In this document: one piece after another, positions 16,774 to 25,868 of the stretch
How positions within the stretch are numbered: the first letter of the stretch is position 1
Layout of the letters: each line of letters starts with the position of its first letter
Assembly (NCBI GenBank): GCA_902476355.1
Contig: CABSCS010000005.1
Span: 1 to 64,000 of the forward strand
Direction: 5' to 3'
Origin: UMGS2069 sp900557585
Lineage (GTDB): Bacteria; Bacillota; Clostridia; Christensenellales; UBA1242
Length of the DNA: 64,000 bases
The notes under the pieces: generated by a model
What the model saw: only the letters and a program-made list of their open reading frames with translations
What the model was told of the DNA's origin: nothing
The model's database searches: none
Made by a program: the position numbers and the translations under genes

Positions 16774-18735
16774 TTGGACAAAATCAGCAAGATGAAAGAA
16801 CTGGTTGAAAAAATTTCAAAAGCCAGTTATGAATATTATGTTCTTGACAATCCAACAATTTCAGACAAAGAGTGGGATGCACTTTATGACCAATTAAAAG
16901 CGCTTGAAGCCGAAACCGGCGTTGTGCTTGACAATTCTCCAACCAAGAAAGTTGGTGGCGACCCTCTTGGGAAGTTTGAAAAAGTGACACACTATCGCAA
17001 ACTGATGAGCCTTGACAAAGCCCAAAGTTTTGGCGAAATTGAAGAGTGGAACGAAAGAAACCAAAAACTTATTGCATATAAGCCCGAATATTCAGTTGAA
17101 CACAAGTTTGACGGGCTTTCACTTGCGCTTACATATCGAAACGGAAAACTTGAAATTGGCGCAACTCGCGGAAATGGCGAAGTTGGCGAAAACGTAACCG
17201 AGCAGGTGAAAACCATTCGAACAATTCCTCTTACAATTGATTATAAGGGTTTGGTTGTTGTTCAGGGCGAAGGAATCATGAAACTCTCTGAACTTGAAAA
17301 ATATAACAAAACCCACGACGAGAAACTTAAAAATGCAAGAAATGCGGCAGCGGGTGCAATCAGAAACCTTGACCCAAAAGAAACAAAAGCAAGAAATCTT
17401 GACTTTTTTGCCTATAACATCAACTATATCGAGGGCAAAAACTTTGCCTCGCAAGAAGAAGAACATCAATTTTTGATTGACAATGGTTTCATGGTCGACC
17501 CACTTTTCAAAATTGTTCACAGCATGCAAGAAGTGAAAGGTTTGATAGATAAAGTTGCAAAAGAAAAGTCTTCTTATGACTTTTTGATAGACGGAATGGT
17601 TATCAAAATCAACAACATCAAAATTCGTGAAGAACTTGGTGAAACTTTGAAATATCCGCGCGGAATGATTGCCTATAAGTTTGAAGCACTTGAAGTTTCA
17701 ACTCTTTTAAAAAATGTATTATGGCAAGTGAGCCGAATGGGAAGAGTTACTCCTGTTGCAGATCTTGAACCAGTTGAACTTGCAGGCGCAACAATTTCGC
17801 GTGCAACACTGAACAACTTTGATGATATTTCAAGAAAAAATCTTAAAATTGGTGCAAGAGTTTTCATTCGCCGAAGCAACGAGGTTATCCCAGAAGTTTT
17901 GGGCATTGCAGAAGATTTGCCAGGAAGCCAAGAAATTGAAAAACCAACAGTTTGCCCAGTTTGTGGTGCTCCGCTTCTTCTTGACAATATTGACATTTAT
18001 TGTCCAAACCATTTTGGTTGCTCAAAACAGATTATTGAAAGACTTTCACACTTTTCAAGCCGTCACGCAATGAATATTGTGGGCTTTTCAATCAAAACAA
18101 TTGAGCAACTTTATCACAAGTTTGGCTTTAACAAATTTTCAGACATTTATGGTTTGACAGCAGAGCAACTTTATAGCCTTGATGCGTTCAAAGACAAAAA
18201 GGTGAACAATGTTCTTCAAAGCATCGAAAACAGCAAAAATCCCGAACTTTATCGTTTCATTTTTGCGCTTGGCATTGATAATATCGGAATCAAAACTGCA
18301 AAGCAACTTGCCTCGCACTTTAAAACTTTTGACGCTTTCAGAAAATCAACCGAAGAAGAACTTGTTTCGCTTCCAGACATTTCAAACATCATTGCAAACG
18401 GCATTTGCACCTATTTTAAAACCGATGCAGTTAAAATTGAAATTGAAAACTTGTTTAATGCAGGGGTGAAACCTCAAACAGCAAACAAACAAGTTGTTTC
18501 TGCATCATCATTTTTCGCAGGCAAAAAAGTTGTTTTGACTGGCGCACTTTCATTTTCAAGAAACGATGCCACAAAAATGCTTGAAGAGGCTGGGGCAGAG
18601 GTTGTTTCGTCGGTTTCAAAAAACACCGACTATGTTGTTGCTGGTGACGATGCGGGAAGCAAACTCCAAAAGGCAACCGCGCTTGGAATTGAAATTTTGA
18701 ACGAACAACAATTTCTTGAAAACCTTAAAAAATAG
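16774..18735 (+). CDS. ligA: NAD+-dependent DNA ligase LigA (TTG start)
   Basis: 653 residues. Domain Ia, adenylation domain with catalytic Lys111 in EHKFDG, TRGNGEVGENVT, OB fold, four-Cys zinc finger (CPVCGAP ... YCPNHFGC), helix-hairpin-helix region and a C-terminal BRCT domain (KVVLTGALSFSR...). Joins Okazaki fragments. The TTG at 16774 is the start because AAAGGAGC lies seven bases upstream and no ATG precedes the conserved N-terminus. Only 43 bases after pcrA with no terminator. Confidence 0.97.
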   Translation: MDKISKMKELVEKISKASYEYYVLDNPTISDKEWDALYDQLKALEAETGVVLDNSPTKKVGGDPLGKFEKVTHYRKLMSLDKAQSFGEIEEWNERNQKLIAYKPEYSVEHKFDGLSLALTYRNGKLEIGATRGNGEVGENVTEQVKTIRTIPLTIDYKGLVVVQGEGIMKLSELEKYNKTHDEKLKNARNAAAGAIRNLDPKETKARNLDFFAYNINYIEGKNFASQEEEHQFLIDNGFMVDPLFKIVHSMQEVKGLIDKVAKEKSSYDFLIDGMVIKINNIKIREELGETLKYPRGMIAYKFEALEVSTLLKNVLWQVSRMGRVTPVADLEPVELAGATISRATLNNFDDISRKNLKIGARVFIRRSNEVIPEVLGIAEDLPGSQEIEKPTVCPVCGAPLLLDNIDIYCPNHFGCSKQIIERLSHFSSRHAMNIVGFSIKTIEQLYHKFGFNKFSDIYGLTAEQLYSLDAFKDKKVNNVLQSIENSKNPELYRFIFALGIDNIGIKTAKQLASHFKTFDAFRKSTEEELVSLPDISNIIANGICTYFKTDAVKIEIENLFNAGVKPQTANKQVVSASSFFAGKKVVLTGALSFSRNDATKMLEEAGAEVVSSVSKNTDYVVAGDDAGSKLQKATALGIEILNEQQFLENLKK

Positions 18736-18771
18736 TAAAAATAAAATTTATAAAATTTTTTTTCAAAACAG

Positions 18772-18802
18772 TTGCAAGCCACACTCTTTGTTGTGGTATA
18801 AT
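18772..18802 (+). promoter_or_regulatory. Promoter of rpoZ with extended -10
   Basis: TTGCAA is 19 bases from TATAAT; TGG directly before TATAAT makes an extended -10, which can compensate for the long spacer. Confidence 0.6.
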
Positions 18803-18827
18803 ATATTTGTTAAGGAGATGTTTTAAC

Positions 18828-19037
18828 ATGGCAATGATAAACCCACCAATTGATGTTTTATTTGTGAAAGCAGGAAGCAGATATGCACTTTGCACAGCAG
18901 TTTCAAAAAGAGCAAAAGAACTTTTGGTTGAACGCCCAGAATTTTTCAAGGAGAACCAAAAAGTAAAGCCAATTGAACTTGCAAGCAAAGAGTTCTATGA
19001 GGGTGTATATTCAATTGAAAGAACAACAATCGACTAA
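18828..19037 (+). CDS. rpoZ: RNA polymerase omega subunit
   Basis: 69 residues. MINPPIDVLFVKAGSRYAL and AVSKRAKELL are the omega core (the PPID...SRY..V...KRA pattern). Omega assists assembly of beta-prime. AAGGAG lies before ATG 18828; a second ATG two codons later is an alternative. Usually rpoZ follows gmk; here it stands alone with its own promoter and terminator between ligA and priA. Confidence 0.9.
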   Translation: MAMINPPIDVLFVKAGSRYALCTAVSKRAKELLVERPEFFKENQKVKPIELASKEFYEGVYSIERTTID

Positions 19038-19065
19038 TTGTTGCCATTTTTCTAAATAAATTTTT

Positions 19066-19102
19066 AAAATCCAGTCATTTTTTTTGGCTTGGATTTTTTT
19101 TA
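19066..19102 (+). terminator. Terminator of rpoZ
   Basis: AAAATCCA and TGGATTTT stem, AT-rich loop, then a T-run. Confidence 0.75.
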
Positions 19103-19131
19103 TTGCTTGATTTGATGATATAAAGTATAAT
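19103..19131 (+). promoter_or_regulatory. Promoter of the priA-def-fmt-rlmN operon
   Basis: TTGCTT, 17 bases, perfect TATAAT; predicted start about 25 bases before the priA TTG. Confidence 0.75.
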
Positions 19132-19164
19132 ATAATAAATATATAAAATTAGGAGAGTCGGAAG

Positions 19165-21375
19165 TTGTACGCAAAAGTAATTGTTGACATTGCAAGCAGT
19201 TTGGTCGATAAAGTGTTCGACTATTTTTTTGATGACAACCAAAAAGACAACTATAAAAAAGGTACAAGAGTTTTGGTTCCTTTTGGAAACCGCGTGATAG
19301 AGGGCTATATCATTGACACCTCTGAAACCTGCGCCTATGACTCTTCAAAAGTGAAAAAAATTATTCGTCCACTTGAAAGTTTTGCAAGCATAAAAGAAGA
19401 CCAACTTTGCCTTGCATCTTTCATGAAACAAAAATATAACATTGGGCTTTGCGATTCTCTTCGCTTGTTTTTGCCATCTGAAATGCGAAGTGGAAAGGTG
19501 AAAGACCTTGAAACAACCGAACTTTATCTTGAAAATGACCAAAAAGCAAAAGAATATTTTTCACTTTTAAAAGCCAATGCGCACTCTCAAAAAGATGCAA
19601 TTTCTTTCATGCTTGAAAAAGGCAGTTTTTTGCAATCTGAACTGAACAAAAAATTTGGAGCAAGTGCAATTTCAAAACTCAAAGAAAACGGAATTTTGCT
19701 TCAACACACAAAAAAACTTCGCCGAAAACCATATGAAGAAATCACAGCGTCAGAGCACCAAAAAGTTGTTTTGACACCACTTCAACAAAACGCACTTGAA
19801 AAAATTGTTGCATCGAAAAAACCTGTGCTTCTTCATGGTGTCACAGGAAGTGGAAAAACCGAAGTTTATATGTCTTGCATTGAAGAGGTTTTAAAACATG
19901 GCAAAACCGCAATCATGCTTGTTCCTGAAATTTCGCTTACACCACAAGTTCTTTCATCTTTCAGAAACCGTTTTGGAGAAGAGGTTGCTCTTCTTCACAG
20001 TGGGCTTTCAGCAGGTGAGCGCTTTGACGAGTGGAAAAGAATTTTGTTTGGCGATGCAAAAATAGTAATCGGCGCAAGGTCTGCAATTTTTGCGCCACTT
20101 TCAAACATTGGAATTATCATTATCGACGAAGAACATGACGGCTCCTATGTCAGCGACAGCAACCCACGCTATAACACACTTGAAGTCGCAATCAAAAGAA
20201 GTGAACTTTGCTCTTGTCCAATTGTGCTTGGAAGCGCAACACCAGACATTGAAAGTTATCACAAAGCAATGACGGGTGAATATGAACTCATCGAAATGAA
20301 AGAGCGAATCAACAAAAAACCTCTTCCTCCAATCACCATTGTTGACATGACAAGAGAGGTTCGCGAAGGCAACCCTGGAATCTTTTCAAGAAAACTTCAA
20401 GAATCCATTGAAAAAACAATCAAAGAGGGCAATCAAGCAATGCTCTTTATCAATCGCCGTGGTTTTGCAAGTTTCTTGATGTGCCGAAACTGTGGCTGGG
20501 TTGCAAAGTGCAACGATTGCGATGTTTCGCTTGTTTATCACAAACACGACAACGCACTAAAATGCCACTATTGTGACAAGCGTTACAAGGTTTTCAGCGC
20601 CTGCCCAGAGTGTGGCTCAACCGACATTAAACAAGGAGCAATTGGAACCGAAAAAGTTGTAAACGAACTTCACGAACTTTTTCCAAACATAAACATTTTG
20701 CGCATGGATAACGACACAACTTCAACCAAAGGTGCACACGCAAAAATCCTTTCAGAATTTCGCGAGAAGAAAGCACAAATTTTGGTTGGAACCCAAATGA
20801 TTGCAAAAGGTCATGATTTTCCAAGCGTAACCCTTGTTGGTATCATTGATGCCGATGTAAGTTTGCACCAATCATCATATAAGGCAACTGAAAAAACTTT
20901 CAACCTTATAACCCAAGTTGCGGGGCGTGCAGGGCGCGCAGACAAGCAAGGTGAAATCATTTTACAAACCTATGCACCACGCCATTATATCTATCGTCTT
21001 GCGTCGGTCTATGACTATACAGGTTTCTATCGCAAAGAGATAAACCTTCGAGAGGTTGCATCATATCCACCATTTGCAAAAATTGTGCGTTTGCTCTTTA
21101 CAAGTTTAGACGAGAACCTTGTCAAAACCACAACAAAAGAGTATTATGATATAATAAAAGAACTCAAAGAAAAATATCAAAATCAGTTCATTTATCTTGG
21201 AGTGATGAAAGCGCCAGTTGGAAGAATTGAAAACAAATTCCGTTTCCAAATTCTGATGCGCCTTAGAAATCAAATGTCAGACCAAATCATTCGCGAAATA
21301 TATGACAAAACAAACGAAAATAAAAATAAGAATGTAAGCATTTTTGTGGAAATAAACCCAGAAGTAATGTCTTAA
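19165..21375 (+). CDS. priA: Primosomal replication-restart helicase PriA (TTG start)
   Basis: 736 residues. N-terminal DNA-binding domain (YAKVIVDIAS..., VLVPFGNRVIEGYI), then superfamily 2 helicase with HGVTGSGKTEVY, DEEHD, GSATP, and the PriA zinc-binding insert with four CxxC pairs (CRNC, CNDC, CHYC, CPEC). Restarts stalled forks by loading the replicative helicase. Start is TTG 19165, with AGGAGAG nine bases upstream and a normal PriA N-terminus. Leads an operon with def (10-base gap), fmt and rlmN. Confidence 0.96.
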   Translation: MYAKVIVDIASSLVDKVFDYFFDDNQKDNYKKGTRVLVPFGNRVIEGYIIDTSETCAYDSSKVKKIIRPLESFASIKEDQLCLASFMKQKYNIGLCDSLRLFLPSEMRSGKVKDLETTELYLENDQKAKEYFSLLKANAHSQKDAISFMLEKGSFLQSELNKKFGASAISKLKENGILLQHTKKLRRKPYEEITASEHQKVVLTPLQQNALEKIVASKKPVLLHGVTGSGKTEVYMSCIEEVLKHGKTAIMLVPEISLTPQVLSSFRNRFGEEVALLHSGLSAGERFDEWKRILFGDAKIVIGARSAIFAPLSNIGIIIIDEEHDGSYVSDSNPRYNTLEVAIKRSELCSCPIVLGSATPDIESYHKAMTGEYELIEMKERINKKPLPPITIVDMTREVREGNPGIFSRKLQESIEKTIKEGNQAMLFINRRGFASFLMCRNCGWVAKCNDCDVSLVYHKHDNALKCHYCDKRYKVFSACPECGSTDIKQGAIGTEKVVNELHELFPNINILRMDNDTTSTKGAHAKILSEFREKKAQILVGTQMIAKGHDFPSVTLVGIIDADVSLHQSSYKATEKTFNLITQVAGRAGRADKQGEIILQTYAPRHYIYRLASVYDYTGFYRKEINLREVASYPPFAKIVRLLFTSLDENLVKTTTKEYYDIIKELKEKYQNQFIYLGVMKAPVGRIENKFRFQILMRLRNQMSDQIIREIYDKTNENKNKNVSIFVEINPEVMS

Positions 21376-21385
21376 AGGAGAAAAT

Positions 21386-21889
21386 ATGGCAAGAAGAAAA
21401 ATTTTGCTTGAAGGCGACCCAATTTTAAGAAAAAAATCCAAACCAATTGTTGTTTTTGACAAAAATGTCATAGACCTTTTTGCAGACATGGAAGAAACCC
21501 TTGAAAAAGAAGAGGGTGCTGGTCTTTCTGCTGTTCAAGTTGGAATTTTGAAAAGAATGTTCATTATCTATGACGGCAACGAAACCTTGAAGGTTGTGAA
21601 CCCAGAAATTTTAAGCCAAAGTGGAAAAAACAAAATCACACAAGAAGGTTGCTTGTCTATCCCAGGAAAATGGGGAGATGTTGAAAGACCAAACAAAGTT
21701 GAAGTGTCCTATCAAGACGAAAACGGAATACAAGTCAAAAAAGAACTTGTTGGTTTCTCTGCAAAAGCATTTTGTCACGAGTTTGACCACCTTAACGGAA
21801 TTTTGTTCATTGACAAAGCAACAAATCTTTGTGACAGTTATGAACAATATGCCAAACTTAAAGCCAAAGAAAAAAAATCTAAAAAATAG
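21386..21889 (+). CDS. def: Peptide deformylase
   Basis: 167 residues. All three deformylase motifs present: GAGLSAVQVG (motif 1), EGCLS with the metal Cys (motif 2) and HEFDHLNG (motif 3, HExxH). Removes the formyl group from nascent proteins, and pairs functionally with the adjacent fmt, which puts it on initiator tRNA. AAGGAG precedes the ATG 21386; 10 bases after priA. Confidence 0.97.
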   Translation: MARRKILLEGDPILRKKSKPIVVFDKNVIDLFADMEETLEKEEGAGLSAVQVGILKRMFIIYDGNETLKVVNPEILSQSGKNKITQEGCLSIPGKWGDVERPNKVEVSYQDENGIQVKKELVGFSAKAFCHEFDHLNGILFIDKATNLCDSYEQYAKLKAKEKKSKK

Positions 21890-21898
21890 GAGAAAAGC

Positions 21899-22858
21899 AT
21901 GCGAATCATCTTTTTATCAACCCCAGAATTTGGAATTGCAAGCCTTGAAAAACTTATTGCATCAAGACATGAGGTTATTGCAGTTGTAACCCAGTGCGAC
22001 AAGCCATCTGGAAGAGGCAATCACCTTAAACCCTCACCAATCAAAGAGTTTGCGCTCAAACACAATCTGAAAGTTTTGACCTATGAAAAAATCTCACGTG
22101 ATGGTCTAAACGAACTTAAAGCCTTGAACCCAGACATCATGATCACATGTGCCTATGGTCAAATTTTGAGCCAAGCAATCATCGACATTCCTAAATATGG
22201 AATTATCAATGTTCATGCGTCGCTTCTTCCAAAATATCGCGGGGCATCACCAATTCAAACCTGCATCATTAAAGGTGAAACCGAAACTGGAATCACAATC
22301 ATGCAAACCGAAGCAGGCCTTGACACTGGCGACATTTTGAGCCGAGCAACAACAAAAATTGGAGAAGAGGAAACAGCAGGTGAACTTTCACAGCGCCTTT
22401 CACAACTCGGTGCAGATCTTCTTTTACAAACCTTAGACGACATTGAATGTGGCGAAACTCAGCCCGAAAAACAGCAACATGCAAATGCAACAATCACAAC
22501 TAAAATCAAAAAAGAAGACTGCTATTTGAATTTCAACAAGTCTGCAAAGCAAATAAAGTGCATGATTCTTGGTGCAAACCCAGACCCAATTGCAACAACT
22601 CGTCTTGGCAAAGACCTTGTGAAAATCTACCGCGCAAGAGTTGCCTATGACCTTCCAGACAGCGGGCAAGAGGTTGGAACCATTATCCAACCAAGCAGTG
22701 CTAAACGCGGAGTGTTTGTTCAATGCGGATCTGGCGTTTTGGAAATTGTTGAAGCACAATTTGCAGGCGGAAAAGTTCTTCCTGCAAAACAACTTTTTGG
22801 TGGAAGAAAATTTGCAATCGGAATGAAATTTGACGGAATTTTATTTCCAGAAATTTAA
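21899..22858 (+). CDS. fmt: Methionyl-tRNA formyltransferase
   Basis: 319 residues. N-terminal Rossmann-like formyltransferase domain with MRIIFLSTPEFGIASLEKL, the HASLLPKYRGASPIQ catalytic segment and TGITIMQTEAGLDTGDIL, then the C-terminal OB-like tRNA-binding domain. Uses 10-formyl-tetrahydrofolate. AGGAGAAAAGC precedes the ATG; nine bases after def. The rsmB/sun gene that usually follows is missing. Confidence 0.97.
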   Translation: MRIIFLSTPEFGIASLEKLIASRHEVIAVVTQCDKPSGRGNHLKPSPIKEFALKHNLKVLTYEKISRDGLNELKALNPDIMITCAYGQILSQAIIDIPKYGIINVHASLLPKYRGASPIQTCIIKGETETGITIMQTEAGLDTGDILSRATTKIGEEETAGELSQRLSQLGADLLLQTLDDIECGETQPEKQQHANATITTKIKKEDCYLNFNKSAKQIKCMILGANPDPIATTRLGKDLVKIYRARVAYDLPDSGQEVGTIIQPSSAKRGVFVQCGSGVLEIVEAQFAGGKVLPAKQLFGGRKFAIGMKFDGILFPEI

Positions 22859-22869
22859 AGGATTAAACA

Positions 22870-23973
22870 ATGAAAATTTTACAAGAATACACTCTCGATG
22901 AACTTAAAGAAGAAATGGACAAGCGCTCGGTGAAGCGTTTTCGTGCCGAGCAAATTTATCAGTTTGCTTGCACCTATACACCAATCGACGAAATGACAAA
23001 TCTTCCAAAAGAACTTCGCGAGGAACTTAAACAAGAGTTCACATCAACCCCTGTTGAAATTTATAAAAAATTTGAGAGCAAAGACGGAACCATAAAGTTT
23101 TTGTTCCGCCTTCAAGACAACAACATTGTTGAAGGGGTTTTAATGAGTTATAAATATGGCAACACAATTTGCATTTCAACCCAAGTTGGATGCAGAATGG
23201 GTTGCAGTTTCTGCGCGTCTGGAATTGACGGAAGAGTTCGAAACCTTGAAGCAGGTGAAATGGTTGGCGAGGTTCTCGCCGTGAACCGCTATCTTGGTGG
23301 CGGACTTAAAGAAGACCGAAAAATCACCAACATTGTTTTGATGGGAAGTGGCGAGCCTCTTGACAACTTTGACAATGTTGTTCGCTTCATTGAATTGATT
23401 TCATATAAGTCTTCAATCAACATCAGCCCAAGAAACATTTCACTTTCAACCTGTGGAATTGCCCCAAAAATTCGTGAACTTGCAGACAGAAATCTTGGAA
23501 TCACACTCACAATTTCTCTTCATGCAACAACCGATGAGAACCGCAAAAAAATCATGAAAATTGCAAACGCCTATTCGCTTGCCGACTTGATTGAAGCCAT
23601 TCAATATTACTATAAAAAGACCAAACGCAGAATTGTTTTTGAATATATACTTTCTCGCGGAAATGTAAGCAAAGCAGACGCAAAACGCTTTGCATCGCTC
23701 ACAAAAGGCATCATGAGTCATGTGAACATGATTCCAATCAACAAAACCCCAGAAAGCCCACTTTTGCCGGCAAGTCAAGAGAAAATTCATGAGTTTTTCG
23801 AAGAACTCAAAGCCCACGGCATTTCAGCAACAACACGAAGAACTCTTGGTGCCGACATTGATGGTGCGTGCGGTCAACTTCGCAGAAGAGTTTTGAAAGA
23901 AGAAAGCGAAAACAATTCTGAAAACTCTTTGCAAAGCGAAAATCAAACAAACAAAACAAATTCTGAAAACTAA
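22870..23973 (+). CDS. rlmN: Dual-specificity 23S rRNA/tRNA m2A methyltransferase RlmN
   Basis: 367 residues. Radical SAM site CRMGCSFCASG (CX3CX2C), GSGEPL, STCGI, SLHA and a C-terminal Cys (ACGQLR) used as the methyl-carrying cysteine. Methylates A2503 of 23S rRNA and A37 of some tRNAs. The last 20 residues are a low-complexity Glu/Asn/Ser tail. In Bacillus prpC-prkC-rsgA lie between rlmN and rpe; here rpe follows directly. Confidence 0.96.
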   Translation: MKILQEYTLDELKEEMDKRSVKRFRAEQIYQFACTYTPIDEMTNLPKELREELKQEFTSTPVEIYKKFESKDGTIKFLFRLQDNNIVEGVLMSYKYGNTICISTQVGCRMGCSFCASGIDGRVRNLEAGEMVGEVLAVNRYLGGGLKEDRKITNIVLMGSGEPLDNFDNVVRFIELISYKSSINISPRNISLSTCGIAPKIRELADRNLGITLTISLHATTDENRKKIMKIANAYSLADLIEAIQYYYKKTKRRIVFEYILSRGNVSKADAKRFASLTKGIMSHVNMIPINKTPESPLLPASQEKIHEFFEELKAHGISATTRRTLGADIDGACGQLRRRVLKEESENNSENSLQSENQTNKTNSEN

Positions 23974-24040
23974 ACAATTTTGTTTGCAGAAAATGCAAAA
24001 AAGTTTATAATAAAAGCAGTAAAAACAAGGAAGGTATAAT

Positions 24041-24742
24041 ATGTTCAAACGAGTTTCTGCATCATTTTTGTGCATCGACTATGAAAATAAAGAAACACTT
24101 TTAAAGGCAGTGAAAGATGTTGAAAAAGCAGGCGCAAACTTTATCCACTTCGACGTTATGGATGGAAAGTTTGTTCCACGCAAAACTTTCGACGAAAAAC
24201 TAGTAAACTTTGTGAAAGAAAACACATCGCTCATGCTTGATGTTCACCTTATGGTTGAAAATCCAGAAGAGGTTGTCGACAAATATATCGAAAGTGAAGT
24301 TGACATTATCTCTTTCCACTATGAAGCAACCAAAGACGCTAAAAAACTTTTAAAGCGCATTAAAGACAAAAATATTTTGGCGGGCATTGCAATCAATCCA
24401 AAAACCCCTGCATACAAAATTCGTGAAATCGTGAAAGAGGGTCTTGCAGATGTTGTTCTTGTAATGGGAGTTGAACCAGGAGCATCTGGTCAGTCATTCA
24501 TTCCAGGAAGCGCAGAAAAGGTTGCCGAAATTCATGATTATAACCACAATGTCTATATCGAAATTGACGGCGGAGTAAACACCAAAAATGCAAAACTTCT
24601 TCGCAAGTGTGGCGCAACAATTTTGGTTTCTGCATCAACACTTTTCAACTCGAAAAATATGCATAAAACCATTCAAAGCCTTAAAGGCAATGACTTTGCA
24701 AGCCAATTCAGAAAATTCTTTAAAAAAGACAAAGAAGACTAG
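24041..24742 (+). CDS. rpe: Ribulose-phosphate 3-epimerase
   Basis: 233 residues, TIM barrel. SASFL start, FDVMDGKFVP (metal Asp), DVHLMVENPE, ISFHYEA, GIAINPKTP, VLVMGVEPGASGQSF and EIDGGVN are all family marks. Interconverts ribulose-5-P and xylulose-5-P. ATG 24041 follows AAGGAAGG. The C-terminal 25 residues are Lys-rich and longer than usual. A terminator follows. Confidence 0.95.
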   Translation: MFKRVSASFLCIDYENKETLLKAVKDVEKAGANFIHFDVMDGKFVPRKTFDEKLVNFVKENTSLMLDVHLMVENPEEVVDKYIESEVDIISFHYEATKDAKKLLKRIKDKNILAGIAINPKTPAYKIREIVKEGLADVVLVMGVEPGASGQSFIPGSAEKVAEIHDYNHNVYIEIDGGVNTKNAKLLRKCGATILVSASTLFNSKNMHKTIQSLKGNDFASQFRKFFKKDKED

Positions 24743-24744
24743 AA

Positions 24745-24773
24745 AACGCACTGGCAAAATGCCAGTGTTTTTC
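24745..24773 (+). terminator. Terminator of rpe
   Basis: CACTGGC and GCCAGTG with a 5-base loop, A-rich before and T-rich after. Confidence 0.9.
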
Positions 24774-24826
24774 TTTCACACCAAACAAGAAAAAATGCAT
24801 ATGATAAAATAGTCCGGAGGGGAGAA

Positions 24827-24910
24827 ATGACAATTGTATGCATTAAAGCGCCAAAATTCCTTGGTGCGATTTTAAAACTTTTCGTTAAAAAGAAAAGGAA
24901 AACAGAATAG
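24827..24910 (+). CDS. spoVM: SpoVM-like sporulation peptide (27 residues)
   Basis: An amphipathic 27-residue peptide. Its core IKAPKFLGAILK matches the SpoVM core IKLPKFLGGIVR known from Bacillus, including the helix-breaking Pro (here Pro9), and it ends with a basic KKKRK stretch. In Bacillus SpoVM is an inserted amphipathic helix that recognises the curved forespore membrane and anchors the SpoIVA coat base layer. The ATG at 24827 has a very strong site (GGAGGGG), a terminator follows immediately, and the place between rpe and rpmB is the same as in Bacillus. A CATATGAT at 24798-24805 recalls a sigma-E -10, but no matching -35 is clear. Confidence 0.87.
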   Translation: MTIVCIKAPKFLGAILKLFVKKKRKTE

Positions 24911-24932
24911 AGCCACTGGCTCTATTTTTTTT
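24906..24932 (+). terminator. Terminator of spoVM
   Basis: AATAGAGCC and GGCTCTATT with a 3-base loop, then T8; it overlaps the spoVM stop codon. Confidence 0.92.
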
Positions 24933-24993
24933 GCAAGCAAAAAAGCAGTGATGAAGTAAGAGTAATGAGTGATGAGATAGGAGAAGAGTATTA

Positions 24994-25028
24994 CACAAAA
25001 AAAAGGAACGGCGATTTTGCTGTTCCTT
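24994..25028 (-). terminator. Terminator of rpmB
   Basis: On the minus strand AAGGAACaGC pairs with GCcGTTCCTT, followed by T8. Confidence 0.85.
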
Positions 25029-25058
25029 AAAAATTTTTCAAAAAAAAGAAAGATAAAA

Positions 25059-25244
25059 CTATTTATCTTGCTTTGAGCCTTTCATGCACTTTGTGCACAT
25101 ATAAGCCTTTTTAACAGTTCCATTTTCTTCAACGTCAACTTTATGAAGATTTGGAGCACTTACTTTTTTTGTTTTAATTTTTGAATGGCTAACAAGGTTT
25201 CCTGTCATTTTGCCTTTTCCACAAACTGAACAAACTCTGCTCAT
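25059..25244 (-). CDS. rpmB: 50S ribosomal protein L28
   Basis: 61 residues. RVCSVCGKGKMTGNLVSHSKIKTKK is the bL28 N-terminus; two CxxC pairs (CSVC, CTKC) suggest the zinc-binding form. Start ATG 25244 with GGAGGG on the minus strand. Divergent from asp23, as in Bacillota. Confidence 0.96.
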   Translation of the reverse strand: MSRVCSVCGKGKMTGNLVSHSKIKTKKVSAPNLHKVDVEENGTVKKAYMCTKCMKGSKQDK

Positions 25245-25275
25245 AATCTTATCCCTCCATTTCTAATTCCCGAAC

Positions 25276-25304
25276 ATGATACCACGAAAAACTATATTTT
25301 GCAA
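25276..25304 (-). promoter_or_regulatory. Promoter of rpmB
   Basis: On the minus strand TTGCAA, 17 bases, TATCAT, ending about 30 bases before the rpmB ATG. Confidence 0.65.
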
Positions 25305-25469
25305 GTGATTATTGCAATTTCTATGCGAATTTCATAAATTTTCCTTTCAATCATATAAAAATTCTTGCAAAAACGACCATAATATAGTAAAATAAGATAG
25401 CATAACATCTAAAAGTATGTTTGCAAATAAAATTGTATATATACTTTATATATAAAAGGAAGCGAAAAC

Positions 25470-25820
25470 ATGTCAGTAAACACCATAAACTCTTATGGCA
25501 AAATTTCAGTGACAGACGAGTCTATTGCACTTGTCGTTGGTCACACTGTGCTTGAATGCTATGGCGTTGTGGATCTTGTTGCAAGCAAATTTGGTGATTC
25601 TTTCCGCGAAGTTTTCAACAAACAAAAAAAGAGCAGAGGAATCAAAATCCTTACAATTGGTGACAGAATCCATATCGACCTTGACATAATTTTGAAATAC
25701 GGCGTAAGCATCAGTGCGGTTGCCGAGTCTGTAAGACGATCAGTTAAATATAATGTCGAGCAATTTACCGGCATGATTGTAGATTCTATAAACATAAATG
25801 TTGTTGGAGTGAGAGTATAG
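25470..25820 (+). CDS. Asp23/Gls24 family envelope-stress protein
   Basis: 116 residues of the Asp23 (YloU) family: GKISVTDESIALVVGHTVLECYGVVDL, then the IDLDIILKYGVSISAVAESVRRSVKYNVE core. These cytoplasmic proteins are linked to cell-envelope homeostasis, but the biochemical role is not known. AAAGGAAGCG precedes ATG 25470. Next to fakA (48-base gap) as in Bacillus yloU-yloV. Confidence 0.93.
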   Translation: MSVNTINSYGKISVTDESIALVVGHTVLECYGVVDLVASKFGDSFREVFNKQKKSRGIKILTIGDRIHIDLDIILKYGVSISAVAESVRRSVKYNVEQFTGMIVDSININVVGVRV

Positions 25821-25868
25821 AATTTGCAATCTGCAATTTCATCTCGCTCATAATTTTGAGAGGAAAAA

